NCBI GenBank assembly: GCA_036499395.1
Contig: DASYDW010000134.1
Span: 62,001 to 126,000 of the forward strand
Direction of reading: 5' to 3'
Length of the DNA stretch: 64,000 bases
Source: Pirellulales bacterium
GTDB taxonomy: Bacteria > Planctomycetota > Planctomycetia > Pirellulales > JACPPG01
Shown here: piece after piece, positions 10,748 to 19,577 of the stretch
How positions within the stretch are numbered: the stretch's first letter is position 1
How the letters are laid out: every line of letters starts with the position of its first letter
Position numbers and translations under genes: made by a program
The notes under the pieces: model-generated
Told to the model about the DNA's origin: nothing
What the model saw: only the letters and a program-made list of their open reading frames with translations
Database searches by the model: none

Positions 10748-11579
10748 TCCGCGTCTCGAGAATGGCGCTCGCGCCGAGTGCTTCCAACTGCTCCATAATC
10801 GAAATCACCTCGCCGCGGCGCACCATGACACGCACGGCGCACCAGTTAGCGTCTTCCAGCGCGCTGACGGTCGGCGAATTGAAGCCGGGGGTAATCTTTT
10901 CCGCATCGCTCAGCTTGCCGCGCGGGACGTTGTACTCGAGCAGCGAATAGCTGCGCGCGATCACTACGCCTTCCAAACGTCGCACGACGCGATCAGCCAG
11001 TTCCGGGTGGCGGCGCTCGCGATTCTGAATCAGCACCGTTTGATACTGACCGATCTCGTCGAGAATCTTTAGCCCATTAGCCGCCAGTGTGCTGCCGGTT
11101 TCGACCAGGTCAACGATCGCGTCCGCCACCCCCAGCGCGATCATCACCTCGACCGAGCCAGAGAGCGGCACCATGTGTGCCGTCGTATGGTGCTTTTCGA
11201 GATACTCTTGCGTGGTGTTCGGAAAGCTGGTGGCGATCCGCCGGCCCGCCAGGTGGCGCGGCTCGCGCACGTCGCCCGCTTCGGGTACGCAAATCGCCAG
11301 GCGGCAATGCCCTACGTCCAGTGGCAGCCGCTGGATGGTGTCGGCGCGATGCTCGGCCACTAGGTCGCTACCGGTCAGCCCCATGTCGATCGCGCCCTCG
11401 GCGCACAGCACGGGAATGTCTTCGGTGCGCAGAAACGTCACATCGATCGGCACGTCGCGGCAGCGCGCGAACAGGCTGCGATCGGGGCGGCGATAGTTGA
11501 GCCCCGCCTCTTTCAACAGCTCGCCAGCCAACTCCGACAAGCGCCCCTTGCTGGGTATCCCGATACGCAAATTCGTCAT
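10728..11579 (-). CDS. hisG: ATP phosphoribosyltransferase (HisG), long form
   Basis: A 283-residue HisG with the N-terminal MTNLRIGIPSKGRL, DMGLTGSDLVAE in the catalytic domain, DLVETGSTLAANGL near the PRPP site, and a C-terminal ACT-like extension (the long, self-regulated form that does not need HisZ). It condenses ATP with PRPP, the first committed step of histidine synthesis, and is typically inhibited by histidine through the C-terminal domain. The frame extends 21 codons upstream, but the ATG at 11579 begins the conserved sequence and is 4 bp after the hisE stop. hisE and hisG form a two-gene operon. Confidence 0.95.
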   Translation of the reverse strand: MTNLRIGIPSKGRLSELAGELLKEAGLNYRRPDRSLFARCRDVPIDVTFLRTEDIPVLCAEGAIDMGLTGSDLVAEHRADTIQRLPLDVGHCRLAICVPEAGDVREPRHLAGRRIATSFPNTTQEYLEKHHTTAHMVPLSGSVEVMIALGVADAIVDLVETGSTLAANGLKILDEIGQYQTVLIQNRERRHPELADRVVRRLEGVVIARSYSLLEYNVPRGKLSDAEKITPGFNSPTVSALEDANWCAVRVMVRRGEVISIMEQLEALGASAILETRITNCRL

Positions 11580-11583
11580 GGTT

Positions 11584-11937
11584 TCAGCCAGATTGTTCCT
11601 TGGGCGGTCGTGCCGCTTTTTCGTCGAGCCCCGAGATGCCAAAGCGTCGTGCCAGTTCGGCTTCGACTTCCGCCAGCGGAATCTCCTTGAAGCCTAGCAT
11701 GACGAACAGGTGATAAATCAGGTCGCCCGCTTCATGCACCAGGTGAGCGCGCCCCTCGGGCGTGGCCACTTCATGAGCCGCCTCGACGACCTCGGCCGCC
11801 TCTTCGGTAATTTTGGCCCCGATCTTTTCGACGCCGCCGGCGAACAGCTTAGACGTGTACGATCGCTCGCTGGGATGCGCGCGCCGATCCTCGATCACGG
11901 CCATCAGTCGTGTTAGGATCGTGTTGGCATCACTCAC
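11584..11937 (-). CDS. hisE: Phosphoribosyl-ATP pyrophosphatase (HisE)
   Basis: A 117-residue all-alpha MazG-like pyrophosphatase. KITEEAAEVVEAA and HEAGDLIYHLFVML carry the acidic Mg-binding residues (EExxE...ExxD). It hydrolyses PR-ATP to PR-AMP, the second histidine step. An upstream extension to 12000 is open, but the GTG at 11937 starts SDANTILTRLM, the usual N-terminus, and an AAAGGTG ribosome-like site precedes it. Here hisE is not fused to hisI and precedes hisG by 4 bp. Confidence 0.93.
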   Translation of the reverse strand: MSDANTILTRLMAVIEDRRAHPSERSYTSKLFAGGVEKIGAKITEEAAEVVEAAHEVATPEGRAHLVHEAGDLIYHLFVMLGFKEIPLAEVEAELARRFGISGLDEKAARPPKEQSG

Positions 11938-12067
11938 GGGGGGCACCTTTTGGCGAACAGCGGAACGGTCCACTTTAAGCCGCCCCCCACGATCAGGCAA
12001 TCGGGGGTGCGAAGGGCTCTCCGCCCCCGAATTACTCCCCTACCCACTCCGCAGACCTTCCACGAAT

Positions 12068-13084
12068 TTGACTTTTCCCCACATTGCCGATTGCTGGTTT
12101 CTTACCGGGCCCACCGCGGCCGGAAAAAGCGCCGTCGGCATCGAATTCGCCCGGCAGCTTGCGGGCGAGATCATTTCGCTCGATTCGATGGCCGTGTATC
12201 GGCACATGGATATCGGCACGGCGAAGCCATCTCTCGACCAGCGCGCGGCAGTCCCACACCATCTGATCGACATCGTCGAACCAAGCGAAACGTTCAGCCT
12301 GGCGCAGTACGTCGACGCTGCTGAGCACGCGACGGCCGACATTCTGTCGCGCGGCCGGACTCCGATCTTCGTCGGCGGAACGCCACTTTATCTGAAGGCC
12401 CTGTTACGTGGCATCTTCCAAGGCCCCGCGGCCGATTGGGAATTTCGCGAGCGGCTGTCGGCCGAAGCCGCGCAGCAGAACGCGACTTGGCTGCACGATA
12501 AGGTCCGCGCCGTCGACGCGGCAGCGGCCGCGCGCCTTCATCCGCAAGACACCAAGCGGCTGATCAGGGTTCTGGAAGTATTCGAAAAAACCGGGCAACC
12601 GATCACGGACCTGCAAAAGCAGTTCAATCAGCCGCGGCCGTCCGATGAATGCCGGGTCTTCGTTCTCGACTGGCCGCGCGCCGAACTGTACGAGCGGATC
12701 AACGCCCGGGTCGAGGCGATGTTCGCCGCCGGACTGGTGGACGAAGTGCGTGAACTACTTTCGCACTCTCAAGAAGCCCCCGAAGACGGTGCGTCAGCTG
12801 CGGCGGGTTCCGCGGCTACCACCGACCAGGATTCTACCACGTTTGCAAACGCCTTCAGCCATACTGCGGCGCAGGCGTTGGGTTATCGCGAAGTGATCGA
12901 ACACTTGAAAGGCCAACACACGCTCGCCGAGACGATCACGCTCGTGCAAAACCGCACCCGGGCCTTCGCGCGACGTCAATTGACCTGGTTTCGCAGCCTC
13001 AGCGAATGCCGGTTTGTACCCTGCGACCACAATCAATCGTCGGCCGACTTGGCAGCGCAGGTCGCCGCGGTCGCGCAGGCATAA
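12068..13084 (+). CDS. miaA: tRNA dimethylallyltransferase (MiaA)
   Basis: A 338-residue MiaA: P-loop FLTGPTAAGKSAVG at about residues 10-23, SLDSMAVYRHMDIGTAKP, and the GTPLYLKALLRG and AAQALGYREVIEHL motifs. It transfers a dimethylallyl group to the N6 of A37 in tRNAs reading UNN codons. No ATG lies near the conserved N-terminus; the TTG at 12068 (TTG ACT TTT) is the nearest plausible start, without a clear Shine-Dalgarno, so the start is uncertain. An alanine/glycine-rich loop near residues 240-252 is looser than in most relatives. The gene diverges from hisE, leaving about 130 bp for two promoters. Confidence 0.9.
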   Translation: MTFPHIADCWFLTGPTAAGKSAVGIEFARQLAGEIISLDSMAVYRHMDIGTAKPSLDQRAAVPHHLIDIVEPSETFSLAQYVDAAEHATADILSRGRTPIFVGGTPLYLKALLRGIFQGPAADWEFRERLSAEAAQQNATWLHDKVRAVDAAAAARLHPQDTKRLIRVLEVFEKTGQPITDLQKQFNQPRPSDECRVFVLDWPRAELYERINARVEAMFAAGLVDEVRELLSHSQEAPEDGASAAAGSAATTDQDSTTFANAFSHTAAQALGYREVIEHLKGQHTLAETITLVQNRTRAFARRQLTWFRSLSECRFVPCDHNQSSADLAAQVAAVAQA

Positions 13085-13126
13085 AGCCCCCGCCACTCGG
13101 CGTGCTGTTTGATTCAGCGAGATTCA

Positions 13127-14803
13127 TCAGCCATTTGCCGAACGCGCCAGCGCATTCCTGCGCCGTGCTGCCAGCAGGACCAGTGCTCCGAGTGCACCGA
13201 GGCACACGGTCGATGGCTCCGGCACCGCAAGTGCGCTGGAAACGAAGGTGCCCATCGAGCCATCGGTGAACGTGGCGGTAAATGTCACGAGGCCCATGTC
13301 GTTGAGCGCCGTCGCGCCGCCGCTGGTCTCGCCCCCCGCTACGGTAACGATCGATTGGATGGTGCGGAAATCGCCTGGGGCGACCTGGATCGAATCGCCG
13401 GGGCGCGCGATGACCATTAATTGGCCCGCAGTGCTTTCACCGATGATGCTGTTATCGCTAAGCTGGGCGATGACGTCACCGATGGAATTCATGGTGAAGT
13501 GCGACAGGCCATTCACCATCAGCGGCGCGTTCGATCCGTCGGCGATCGAGTCGCCGTTGCGAACAAACAGATGCAGATTCCCTGGCACACCCTCCCAAAT
13601 ACCGGTGTTGTTCGCCGCGGCGATCCCCGGTCCAGAGATTTGCGCCAGAATTGCGGCCGAGCCGTTCCCCAGCCCGCTATCGGTGAATGCGGAAAACATT
13701 GTGCCGGCCGGCAATCCGGGAACCTGGTCACCCTGGCGGGCTACAAGCGTACTCGCCGGAAAACCGATAGAGCCGAAGGATAGCCAAACGCCATGATCAT
13801 TAACGCCTTGCTGGACACCTGGACCCGTGATCGTTCCAAAAAAGATCGTGTTACCCGCGACATTCACGTGAACGCTGCTGCCCGTCGACGTCGATCGGAA
13901 GCCGACCGTTTGAAACGTCGCATTAAGCACGCCCTGAGCAATCCCGCCCGTAACAGCGACTGGGCTCTGAATCCCTGGCGCCCCCGCGAAGATGCCCGAA
14001 CCGTTAACGATCCCGGCCGCCGGGTCATTGAATGTTCCCGAATAAGCAACTAGCGAATTTAAGGCAATGCCGGGTGATCCCAGTGACGTGAAACTCGCGG
14101 TCGGATCATATCCATTCACAGGCCCTCCGGTTCGCGCGATGGCGGACGGTGGAGCTCCGCCCCCTTCCACCCAGTTGACGGCCGCGCCACTAATGGCCTG
14201 GCCCGAGCTATTTTGCAAACCCGTTTGAAATAAGACGTCGCCTGTCCAATCGAGGACCGGCGAATAGTCGCTGAAAGCACTAGGCGCCGTTCCGAATAAA
14301 AATCCGCCGGGCAGCGGCGCCGGATTTCCACTCAGCGCGACCAAAGTGTCGGCCGACGGATGACCAACCCAGATTCCCTGACGATTATTCGTAAGCAGGC
14401 CGGAAGCCGCGATTTCATTGGCCGGGTTAATGGGAACGCTCGTATTGCCCGTCAAGAACTGGCCGCTGGTTCCCGGCGCGTTGGCGCCCTGCAGCACTAC
14501 CAGCGACAGGTTTCCCGGAGAAAGGCTGGTGAAAATACCACCGTTTGTCGTGCTCCCCTGCAGAATCGCGGTAAATGCTACCACGCCCGTCGGGCTGATC
14601 GTGGGACCGCTTATCGTCAAATCCGCAAACGTCGCTCCACTGACGCCGGGGGCGGCCATGCCGGAAAGTGCCACAGTGTTCAGGTCCGCGCGGACTTCGG
14701 CGGAAGCACTCGATGCGGAAAGAATCAAACCTGCGATCGACAGGATCGGTTGGAAAGCGAGCAGCGTCGTAAATCCGCGAATTCTTGCTTGCAACGTTTT
14801 CAT
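13127..14803 (-). CDS. PEP-CTERM sorted exported protein with NxxGxxAF-like repeats
   Basis: A 558-residue exported protein. It has an N-terminal signal sequence (LLAFQPILSIAGLILSASSASA) and a classical C-terminal sorting tag, VPEPSTVCLGALGALVLLAARRR: PEP motif, hydrophobic segment, arginine cluster. The tag is recognised by exosortase. The body holds repeated units with phrases such as ISPTGVVAFTA and LNDMGLVTFTA, resembling the choice-of-anchor NxxGxxAF tandem repeat family. Its role is unknown; such proteins are presumed surface or extracellular-matrix components. Confidence 0.82.
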   Translation of the reverse strand: MKTLQARIRGFTTLLAFQPILSIAGLILSASSASAEVRADLNTVALSGMAAPGVSGATFADLTISGPTISPTGVVAFTAILQGSTTNGGIFTSLSPGNLSLVVLQGANAPGTSGQFLTGNTSVPINPANEIAASGLLTNNRQGIWVGHPSADTLVALSGNPAPLPGGFLFGTAPSAFSDYSPVLDWTGDVLFQTGLQNSSGQAISGAAVNWVEGGGAPPSAIARTGGPVNGYDPTASFTSLGSPGIALNSLVAYSGTFNDPAAGIVNGSGIFAGAPGIQSPVAVTGGIAQGVLNATFQTVGFRSTSTGSSVHVNVAGNTIFFGTITGPGVQQGVNDHGVWLSFGSIGFPASTLVARQGDQVPGLPAGTMFSAFTDSGLGNGSAAILAQISGPGIAAANNTGIWEGVPGNLHLFVRNGDSIADGSNAPLMVNGLSHFTMNSIGDVIAQLSDNSIIGESTAGQLMVIARPGDSIQVAPGDFRTIQSIVTVAGGETSGGATALNDMGLVTFTATFTDGSMGTFVSSALAVPEPSTVCLGALGALVLLAARRRNALARSANG

Positions 14804-15401
14804 TCAATTCCCTTAACAGTTTTCTGAGGATGCGCGTTCAAGTGTTCAGGCGTTCGTTGTGATGGCGCCATGAATGCGTCCACATACGGCCGCGAAATGC
14901 GGCCCATGCAGAGGGCCTTGCGATACGTGGGATTCGTCCGGAAAAGAGAAGTGACGGTCGCAAATTCTTGCGACGATCAGTCCGGCACTAAGAAAGATTC
15001 ACAAGCTACCCCTGGACGACGGCGAACTAACGATAAGTTCACATGCCGAATCTCACTCGCGTAGCGACTGTGAAAGTCGCGTGCATCTCACTTCGACATA
15101 GACTAACGATGCCAACTCGACGATTCAATAAAGATCGTTCGAAAAAATGCCGTGCCGATTTAACTTGGGACTGGCATTCCCATTGCCTGGCAAGGGGCCG
15201 TTTTCCGCGCATCCGGCCGGGACGAGCGGCCGGTTCGCCCACCGCGGATTGACCCGGCGACCTCGGCGAGCGAATTTCGGCCCCGAGTCCCGTGAAAAAA
15301 AGCTCTCGATTGCCGCGATTCGGTCACCTTTCGCCGCACGGCCTGTCTGTCTAAAATACTCGGCTCGTTCTCTCTTAGCCTAAGCCAGTGAGGAGTTTAC
15401 G
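14804..15401. other. Intergenic stretch upstream of aspS, no gene seen
   Basis: About 600 bp between the divergent PEP-CTERM gene and aspS. Short frames occur on both strands but none has recognisable protein content. It should hold both promoters and the aspS leader. The ribosome site of aspS (AGGAG at 15391-15395) is at its right edge. I see no T-box or other riboswitch fold. Confidence 0.5.
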
Positions 15402-17168
15402 GTGCTGCGAACGCATACCTGCGGCGAATTGCGGGTCACACATGTCGGTCAAGATGCGACATTGTGCGGCTGGGTCGATAGTTACCGGGACCATAAGGGG
15501 GTCCTGTTCGTCGACCTGCGCGATCGCTTTGGCCGGTCCCAGATCGTCTTTGCTCCCGAAGCCGGCACCGACTTGCAAGAGCTGGCCCGCAGCCTGCGGA
15601 CCGAGTTCGTGATCCAGGTCACGGGCCGCGTCGCCCATCGGCCCGACGGGACGACCAATCCCAAGCTCGACACCGGCGAGATCGAGCTACGTGCAACAAA
15701 GCTCGAGGTTTTGAATCGCAGCCACACGCCGCCGTTTCAGCCCGGGGCCGTGGAACTGCCGGGCGAAGACCTGCGGCTGAAGTACCGCTATCTCGACCTG
15801 CGCCGCCCTGACATGCAGCGCACCCTGACGCTGCGGCATCGGCTGATCAAGATGATGCGCGACTATTGCGACGAACACGGCTTCGTCGAAATCGAAACGC
15901 CTATGTTGGGACGCAGCACGCCCGAGGGGGCGCGAGACTACCTGGTTCCCAGCCGCGTGCATCCGGGCGAGTTCTACGCGCTGCCGCAGTCGCCGCAACT
16001 TTATAAGCAAATCCTGATGGTGGCCGGCTATGACCGCTACGTGCAGGTCGCCCGCTGCTTTCGCGACGAGGATTTGCGAGCCGACCGCCAGCCGGAGTTC
16101 ACTCAGCTCGACCTCGAAATGTCGTTCGTCGATAGCGAGGACGTCATCGGCATCATCGACGGCCTGGTCGCGCGGCTGGCTAAAACGTTGTCAGGAATCG
16201 ACGTCAAGCTGCCGCTGCCGCGCATGACCTATGACGAGGCGATGGAGCAATACGGCCACGATGCACCGGATCTGCGTTTCGATCTGCGCATCGTCGACCT
16301 GACCGACCTGGCCGCGCAGGCAGAGTTTCGCGTGTTCCGCGCCGCGGCTGACGATGGCAAGCGAGTGCGCGGCCTGAACGCCAAGGGGGGCGCGGCCAGC
16401 TACTCGCGCAAGGGAATCGACGAGCTTACCGAATACGTCATACACGACTTCGGCGCCAAAGGTCTGGTCTGGTTCAAGATCGAACCGGACGGCACGCTGG
16501 CGTCACCGGTGGCCAAGAATTTCGATCCGGCACTATTGGCAAAGATCGGCGAGCGATTGAACGCCGCGCCGGGCGATATGCTGCTGATCGTGGCGGACGA
16601 TTTTGAAGTGACTTGCAAAGCGCTCTATGGCCTGCGGAAACGACTTGGCGAGCAGTTGAAGCTGTACGCGCCCGGTTCGATGCATTTTTCCTGGGTGGTC
16701 GAATTCCCCATGTTCGCCTACGACCAAGAATCGCAAGGCTGGGCCGCCATGCATCACCCCTTCACCGCGCCACGTGCGCAGGATCGCGAGCTGTTGGCCA
16801 CCGATCCGGGCAAGTGCCGGGCGCAAGCCTACGACCTGGTGATCAATGGCCTGGAGGCCGGCGGCGGTACGATTCGTATTCACGACCAGGAACAGCAGCA
16901 ACAAGTTTTTGGTCTGTTGGGCATCGACGCCGAGACCGCCAAGGAGCGCTTCGGCTTCTTGCTCGACGCGTTGCAATTCGGCGCACCGCCGCACGGCGGT
17001 ATCGCCTTGGGTGTCGACCGATTGGTGATGCTGTTCGGCGGTGTCGATAGCATTCGCGACGTCATCGCGTTTCCGAAAACGCAAAAGGCCAGCGATCTGA
17101 TGACCGGCGCGCCCAGCGTCGTCGATGCCAAGCAACTGCGCGAGCTGTCCATCAAGCTCAATCGTTGA
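15402..17168 (+). CDS. aspS: Aspartyl-tRNA synthetase (bacterial type)
   Basis: A 588-residue class II synthetase. The N-terminal OB-fold anticodon-binding domain is LCGWVDSYRDHKGVLFVDLRDRFG. Motif 2 is FRDEDLRADRQPEFTQLD, motif 3 is GIALGVDRLVM near the C-terminus, and the bacterial GAD insertion lies between. It charges tRNA-Asp (or tRNA-Asp and tRNA-Asn in non-discriminating forms). It starts at a GTG with AGGAG 6 nt upstream. Length and motifs are complete. Confidence 0.96.
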   Translation: MLRTHTCGELRVTHVGQDATLCGWVDSYRDHKGVLFVDLRDRFGRSQIVFAPEAGTDLQELARSLRTEFVIQVTGRVAHRPDGTTNPKLDTGEIELRATKLEVLNRSHTPPFQPGAVELPGEDLRLKYRYLDLRRPDMQRTLTLRHRLIKMMRDYCDEHGFVEIETPMLGRSTPEGARDYLVPSRVHPGEFYALPQSPQLYKQILMVAGYDRYVQVARCFRDEDLRADRQPEFTQLDLEMSFVDSEDVIGIIDGLVARLAKTLSGIDVKLPLPRMTYDEAMEQYGHDAPDLRFDLRIVDLTDLAAQAEFRVFRAAADDGKRVRGLNAKGGAASYSRKGIDELTEYVIHDFGAKGLVWFKIEPDGTLASPVAKNFDPALLAKIGERLNAAPGDMLLIVADDFEVTCKALYGLRKRLGEQLKLYAPGSMHFSWVVEFPMFAYDQESQGWAAMHHPFTAPRAQDRELLATDPGKCRAQAYDLVINGLEAGGGTIRIHDQEQQQQVFGLLGIDAETAKERFGFLLDALQFGAPPHGGIALGVDRLVMLFGGVDSIRDVIAFPKTQKASDLMTGAPSVVDAKQLRELSIKLNR

Positions 17169-17259
17169 CGGCCCACGCTTGACCGGGGACACTGACAGGA
17201 ACCGCTCGTGCGAGGGCGGCCGCTGGCAATGAACCTTCTGGCAAAGCGAGAGGCCGTTT

Positions 17260-18072
17260 ATGCACTGCTTCCGAATGCTGACCCGCGCAAGTTCGTTGGC
17301 AATGTTCCTGGCCGTCGCCTGCGCTGGCTGCGGCCACAGTCCCGCGAAAGAGAATCTCGCGAAGGAGGCGACGACCGTCGGCGAGCGCTCGGCACCGGTA
17401 AAAAATACCGCGAATAAGCTCATCAGCGAGCCCGAGCCAGTCTCGCCAAAGATTGAAAAGCAAGCCGAAGCGCCGGTCGCCACGCCTGCAGACGCTGCTA
17501 AGCCGCAGGTCGAAATCGTGGTCGATAACGTCCCGGCCGAGAGCGCCGGCATTTTAACCGCCGACCCGCTCGACTCGTCCGATGAGGTTGTGCCCGTCGT
17601 CGCGCTGAGCGATCAACATGCGGGCACCTGCCTTATCAAGGTCGGGGACACGATGCCCGGCGCGATCCTGCCCGACATCAATGGCGACAATCAGGACCTA
17701 TCCAAGCTGTTGGGCGAGCGATTGACAATCGTGCTGTTCTGGGCGCCCGAGAATCGCTCGTCGGTGGACGAGCTAGGTGAACTGGCCGCGAAGGTTGCCA
17801 GCCCCTTGCATGCTCGCGGCGTGCGCGTCGTCGGTGTTTGCGAACAAGGGACGGCGGAAACGGCCAAGGGAATCGCCGAAGCGGCCGGCGCATCGTTTCC
17901 GATACTGCTGGACAACGACGGAGCGCTGATGAGCCACGTCGCGACATCGAAACTGCCGCGAACTTACCTGCTCGATCCGAGCGGCAAGATCCTGTGGTTC
18001 GACATCGAATACAGCCTCGCGATGTGGCAAGACCTGCGCAGCAGCCTGAGGGCACTACTGCCGAACGAATAA
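17260..18072 (+). CDS. Redoxin-fold (TlpA/AhpC-like) exported protein lacking the active-site cysteines
   Basis: A 270-residue protein with an N-terminal lipoprotein-like signal (FLAVACAGCG; the lipid-bearing cysteine would be Cys21 or Cys24), a charged linker, then a thioredoxin-fold redoxin domain from about residue 125 (KVGDTMPGAILPDINGDN, LTIVLFWAPENRSSVDEL). The position where TlpA-like proteins have WxxC..C reads WAPENRSS (161-168), so the redox cysteines are missing. Later conserved parts (PRTYLLDPSGKILW) are intact. It may bind rather than reduce, or serve a structural role. It begins about 90 bp after aspS on the same strand. Confidence 0.75.
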   Translation: MHCFRMLTRASSLAMFLAVACAGCGHSPAKENLAKEATTVGERSAPVKNTANKLISEPEPVSPKIEKQAEAPVATPADAAKPQVEIVVDNVPAESAGILTADPLDSSDEVVPVVALSDQHAGTCLIKVGDTMPGAILPDINGDNQDLSKLLGERLTIVLFWAPENRSSVDELGELAAKVASPLHARGVRVVGVCEQGTAETAKGIAEAAGASFPILLDNDGALMSHVATSKLPRTYLLDPSGKILWFDIEYSLAMWQDLRSSLRALLPNE

Positions 18073-18097
18073 GGCGGCAAAACGTCCCAGACCTTTT

Positions 18098-19429
18098 TCA
18101 GGCCATGCGGGCGATGGCCTGTTCGACCAGCGTTGCTGCGTTTCCTTGCTCGCGCAGTTCGCTGGTCACGCGCGGATGCGCAAAGATGCGCACTCGCTTC
18201 ACATAATCGTCGAACTGCTCGCGCGCTAGTGCCCGGATCATGGGCGAAACCTCGCCCAGGGTGCGGTACTGCCGCTCTTTGGAGAAGTAGATTTCGATAT
18301 TGAACTCGACTTCGCGGCCGATCGGCGGTGCGTCGAAAATCACTTCGTGCGGAGCCACAACACGCCCCAGAGATGTGCTTGCCAGAGCTGCGAACTGCTC
18401 GGCGCACGCCACGAGCCAAGGATACGGCCGACGCGAAAGTTGATCGTAAAGATCGCGGCGTTCGAAAAAACTGTATTGATCCACGCGCTTGTACAGGCGG
18501 CGCGTGCTTCCAAACAAGCCATTCAACAAATCGCGGGCCGGCCCCTGTCCCGCGGCCTCGGTCAGCGCCGTCACCATCGCAGACTCGGACAGTCGCAACA
18601 TGGCGTCCAAGTCCAGCTCGCCATGCAGCAGGAAGAAGGCCCGCTGCAACATCGCCGTAGCCGAGCGCACGGCATGATGCCAATACACCTCGCTGAACAT
18701 CACATAGCGGGCAAAGACCATCATTTCGGCCGCGGTGCGCCCCTTGTCCGAAATGGCCAGGCCATCGCCGGCCTTATTCAGACACAGACTGCCCATGAGC
18801 CGCCCCTGGTCGAAGTGCCGACCATACGGAACTCCGGCGTGCAGGCTGTCCCGCGCCAGGTAATCCATCTTGTCGATATCGATCGGGCCCGAGAGCATGC
18901 TTTGCAGAATGCGCGTTTTCGGATCGCGCGGCTTATCGCTCAACAGCGTCACGACGTCGCGTGGATTGATGTGCCAGTCGGACCGCAGCGCGTCGGCGAT
19001 CTCGCCTTCCAGCAAGAAACTGTTTGCGAACAGTTCGTGACTCGGCACCCCGGGCAGGCGAATATCCTCGATCGGATGGCAAAATGGCCAATGCCCCAGG
19101 TCATGAAGTAGTGCCGCCACGATGAAGATCTCGGCATCCGCCGGGCGAATCGCCTCGACGAAGCGTTCGTCATGCGACAACTGCTTCAGATACAAAAGAG
19201 CCAAACGGTAAACGCCCAGCGAGTGCTCAAACCGTGTGTGGATCGCGGCCGGGTAGACCAGCGAAACCAGCCCCAACTGGCTGATGCGCGCCAGCCGGCG
19301 AAATTCCTTGGTGTCCAGAATCTGCCGCACGCGATCCGTCAGCGGCACATCCAGCTCGGGCGGAATGCGGATCATGCTGCGCGGCGCATCCAGCCCTGCC
19401 ACCTCGGGGATCTCGCGGATCGTCGACAT
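18098..19429 (-). CDS. HD-domain phosphohydrolase (COG1078-like)
   Basis: A 443-residue HD-superfamily metal-dependent phosphohydrolase. The HTRFEHSLGVYRLAL segment gives the first histidine, ALLHDLGHWPFCHPIED near residue 105 the HD pair and a further histidine, and DKMDYLARDSLHAGV the distal aspartate. Relatives of this layout include dNTP triphosphohydrolases such as SAMHD1; the substrate here cannot be told. The frame runs up to 19585 across the divergent esterase start. The ATG at 19429 (MSTIREIPEVAG) is used because the extra 52 codons look non-coding. Confidence 0.85.
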   Translation of the reverse strand: MSTIREIPEVAGLDAPRSMIRIPPELDVPLTDRVRQILDTKEFRRLARISQLGLVSLVYPAAIHTRFEHSLGVYRLALLYLKQLSHDERFVEAIRPADAEIFIVAALLHDLGHWPFCHPIEDIRLPGVPSHELFANSFLLEGEIADALRSDWHINPRDVVTLLSDKPRDPKTRILQSMLSGPIDIDKMDYLARDSLHAGVPYGRHFDQGRLMGSLCLNKAGDGLAISDKGRTAAEMMVFARYVMFSEVYWHHAVRSATAMLQRAFFLLHGELDLDAMLRLSESAMVTALTEAAGQGPARDLLNGLFGSTRRLYKRVDQYSFFERRDLYDQLSRRPYPWLVACAEQFAALASTSLGRVVAPHEVIFDAPPIGREVEFNIEIYFSKERQYRTLGEVSPMIRALAREQFDDYVKRVRIFAHPRVTSELREQGNAATLVEQAIARMA

Positions 19430-19577
19430 GAATTCTTTACCGGCGCAGTTTCTGCGGCGGTCGCCGCCACGGTTTTGTTCAAGCGCGTAAGCTATCGTCG
19501 ACGTCGACCGGCTGCAAGCCGCGCGACGGCCGATTAGAATCGGGATACTCACGAAACTCCCGCAGGTCACCTCGCCC

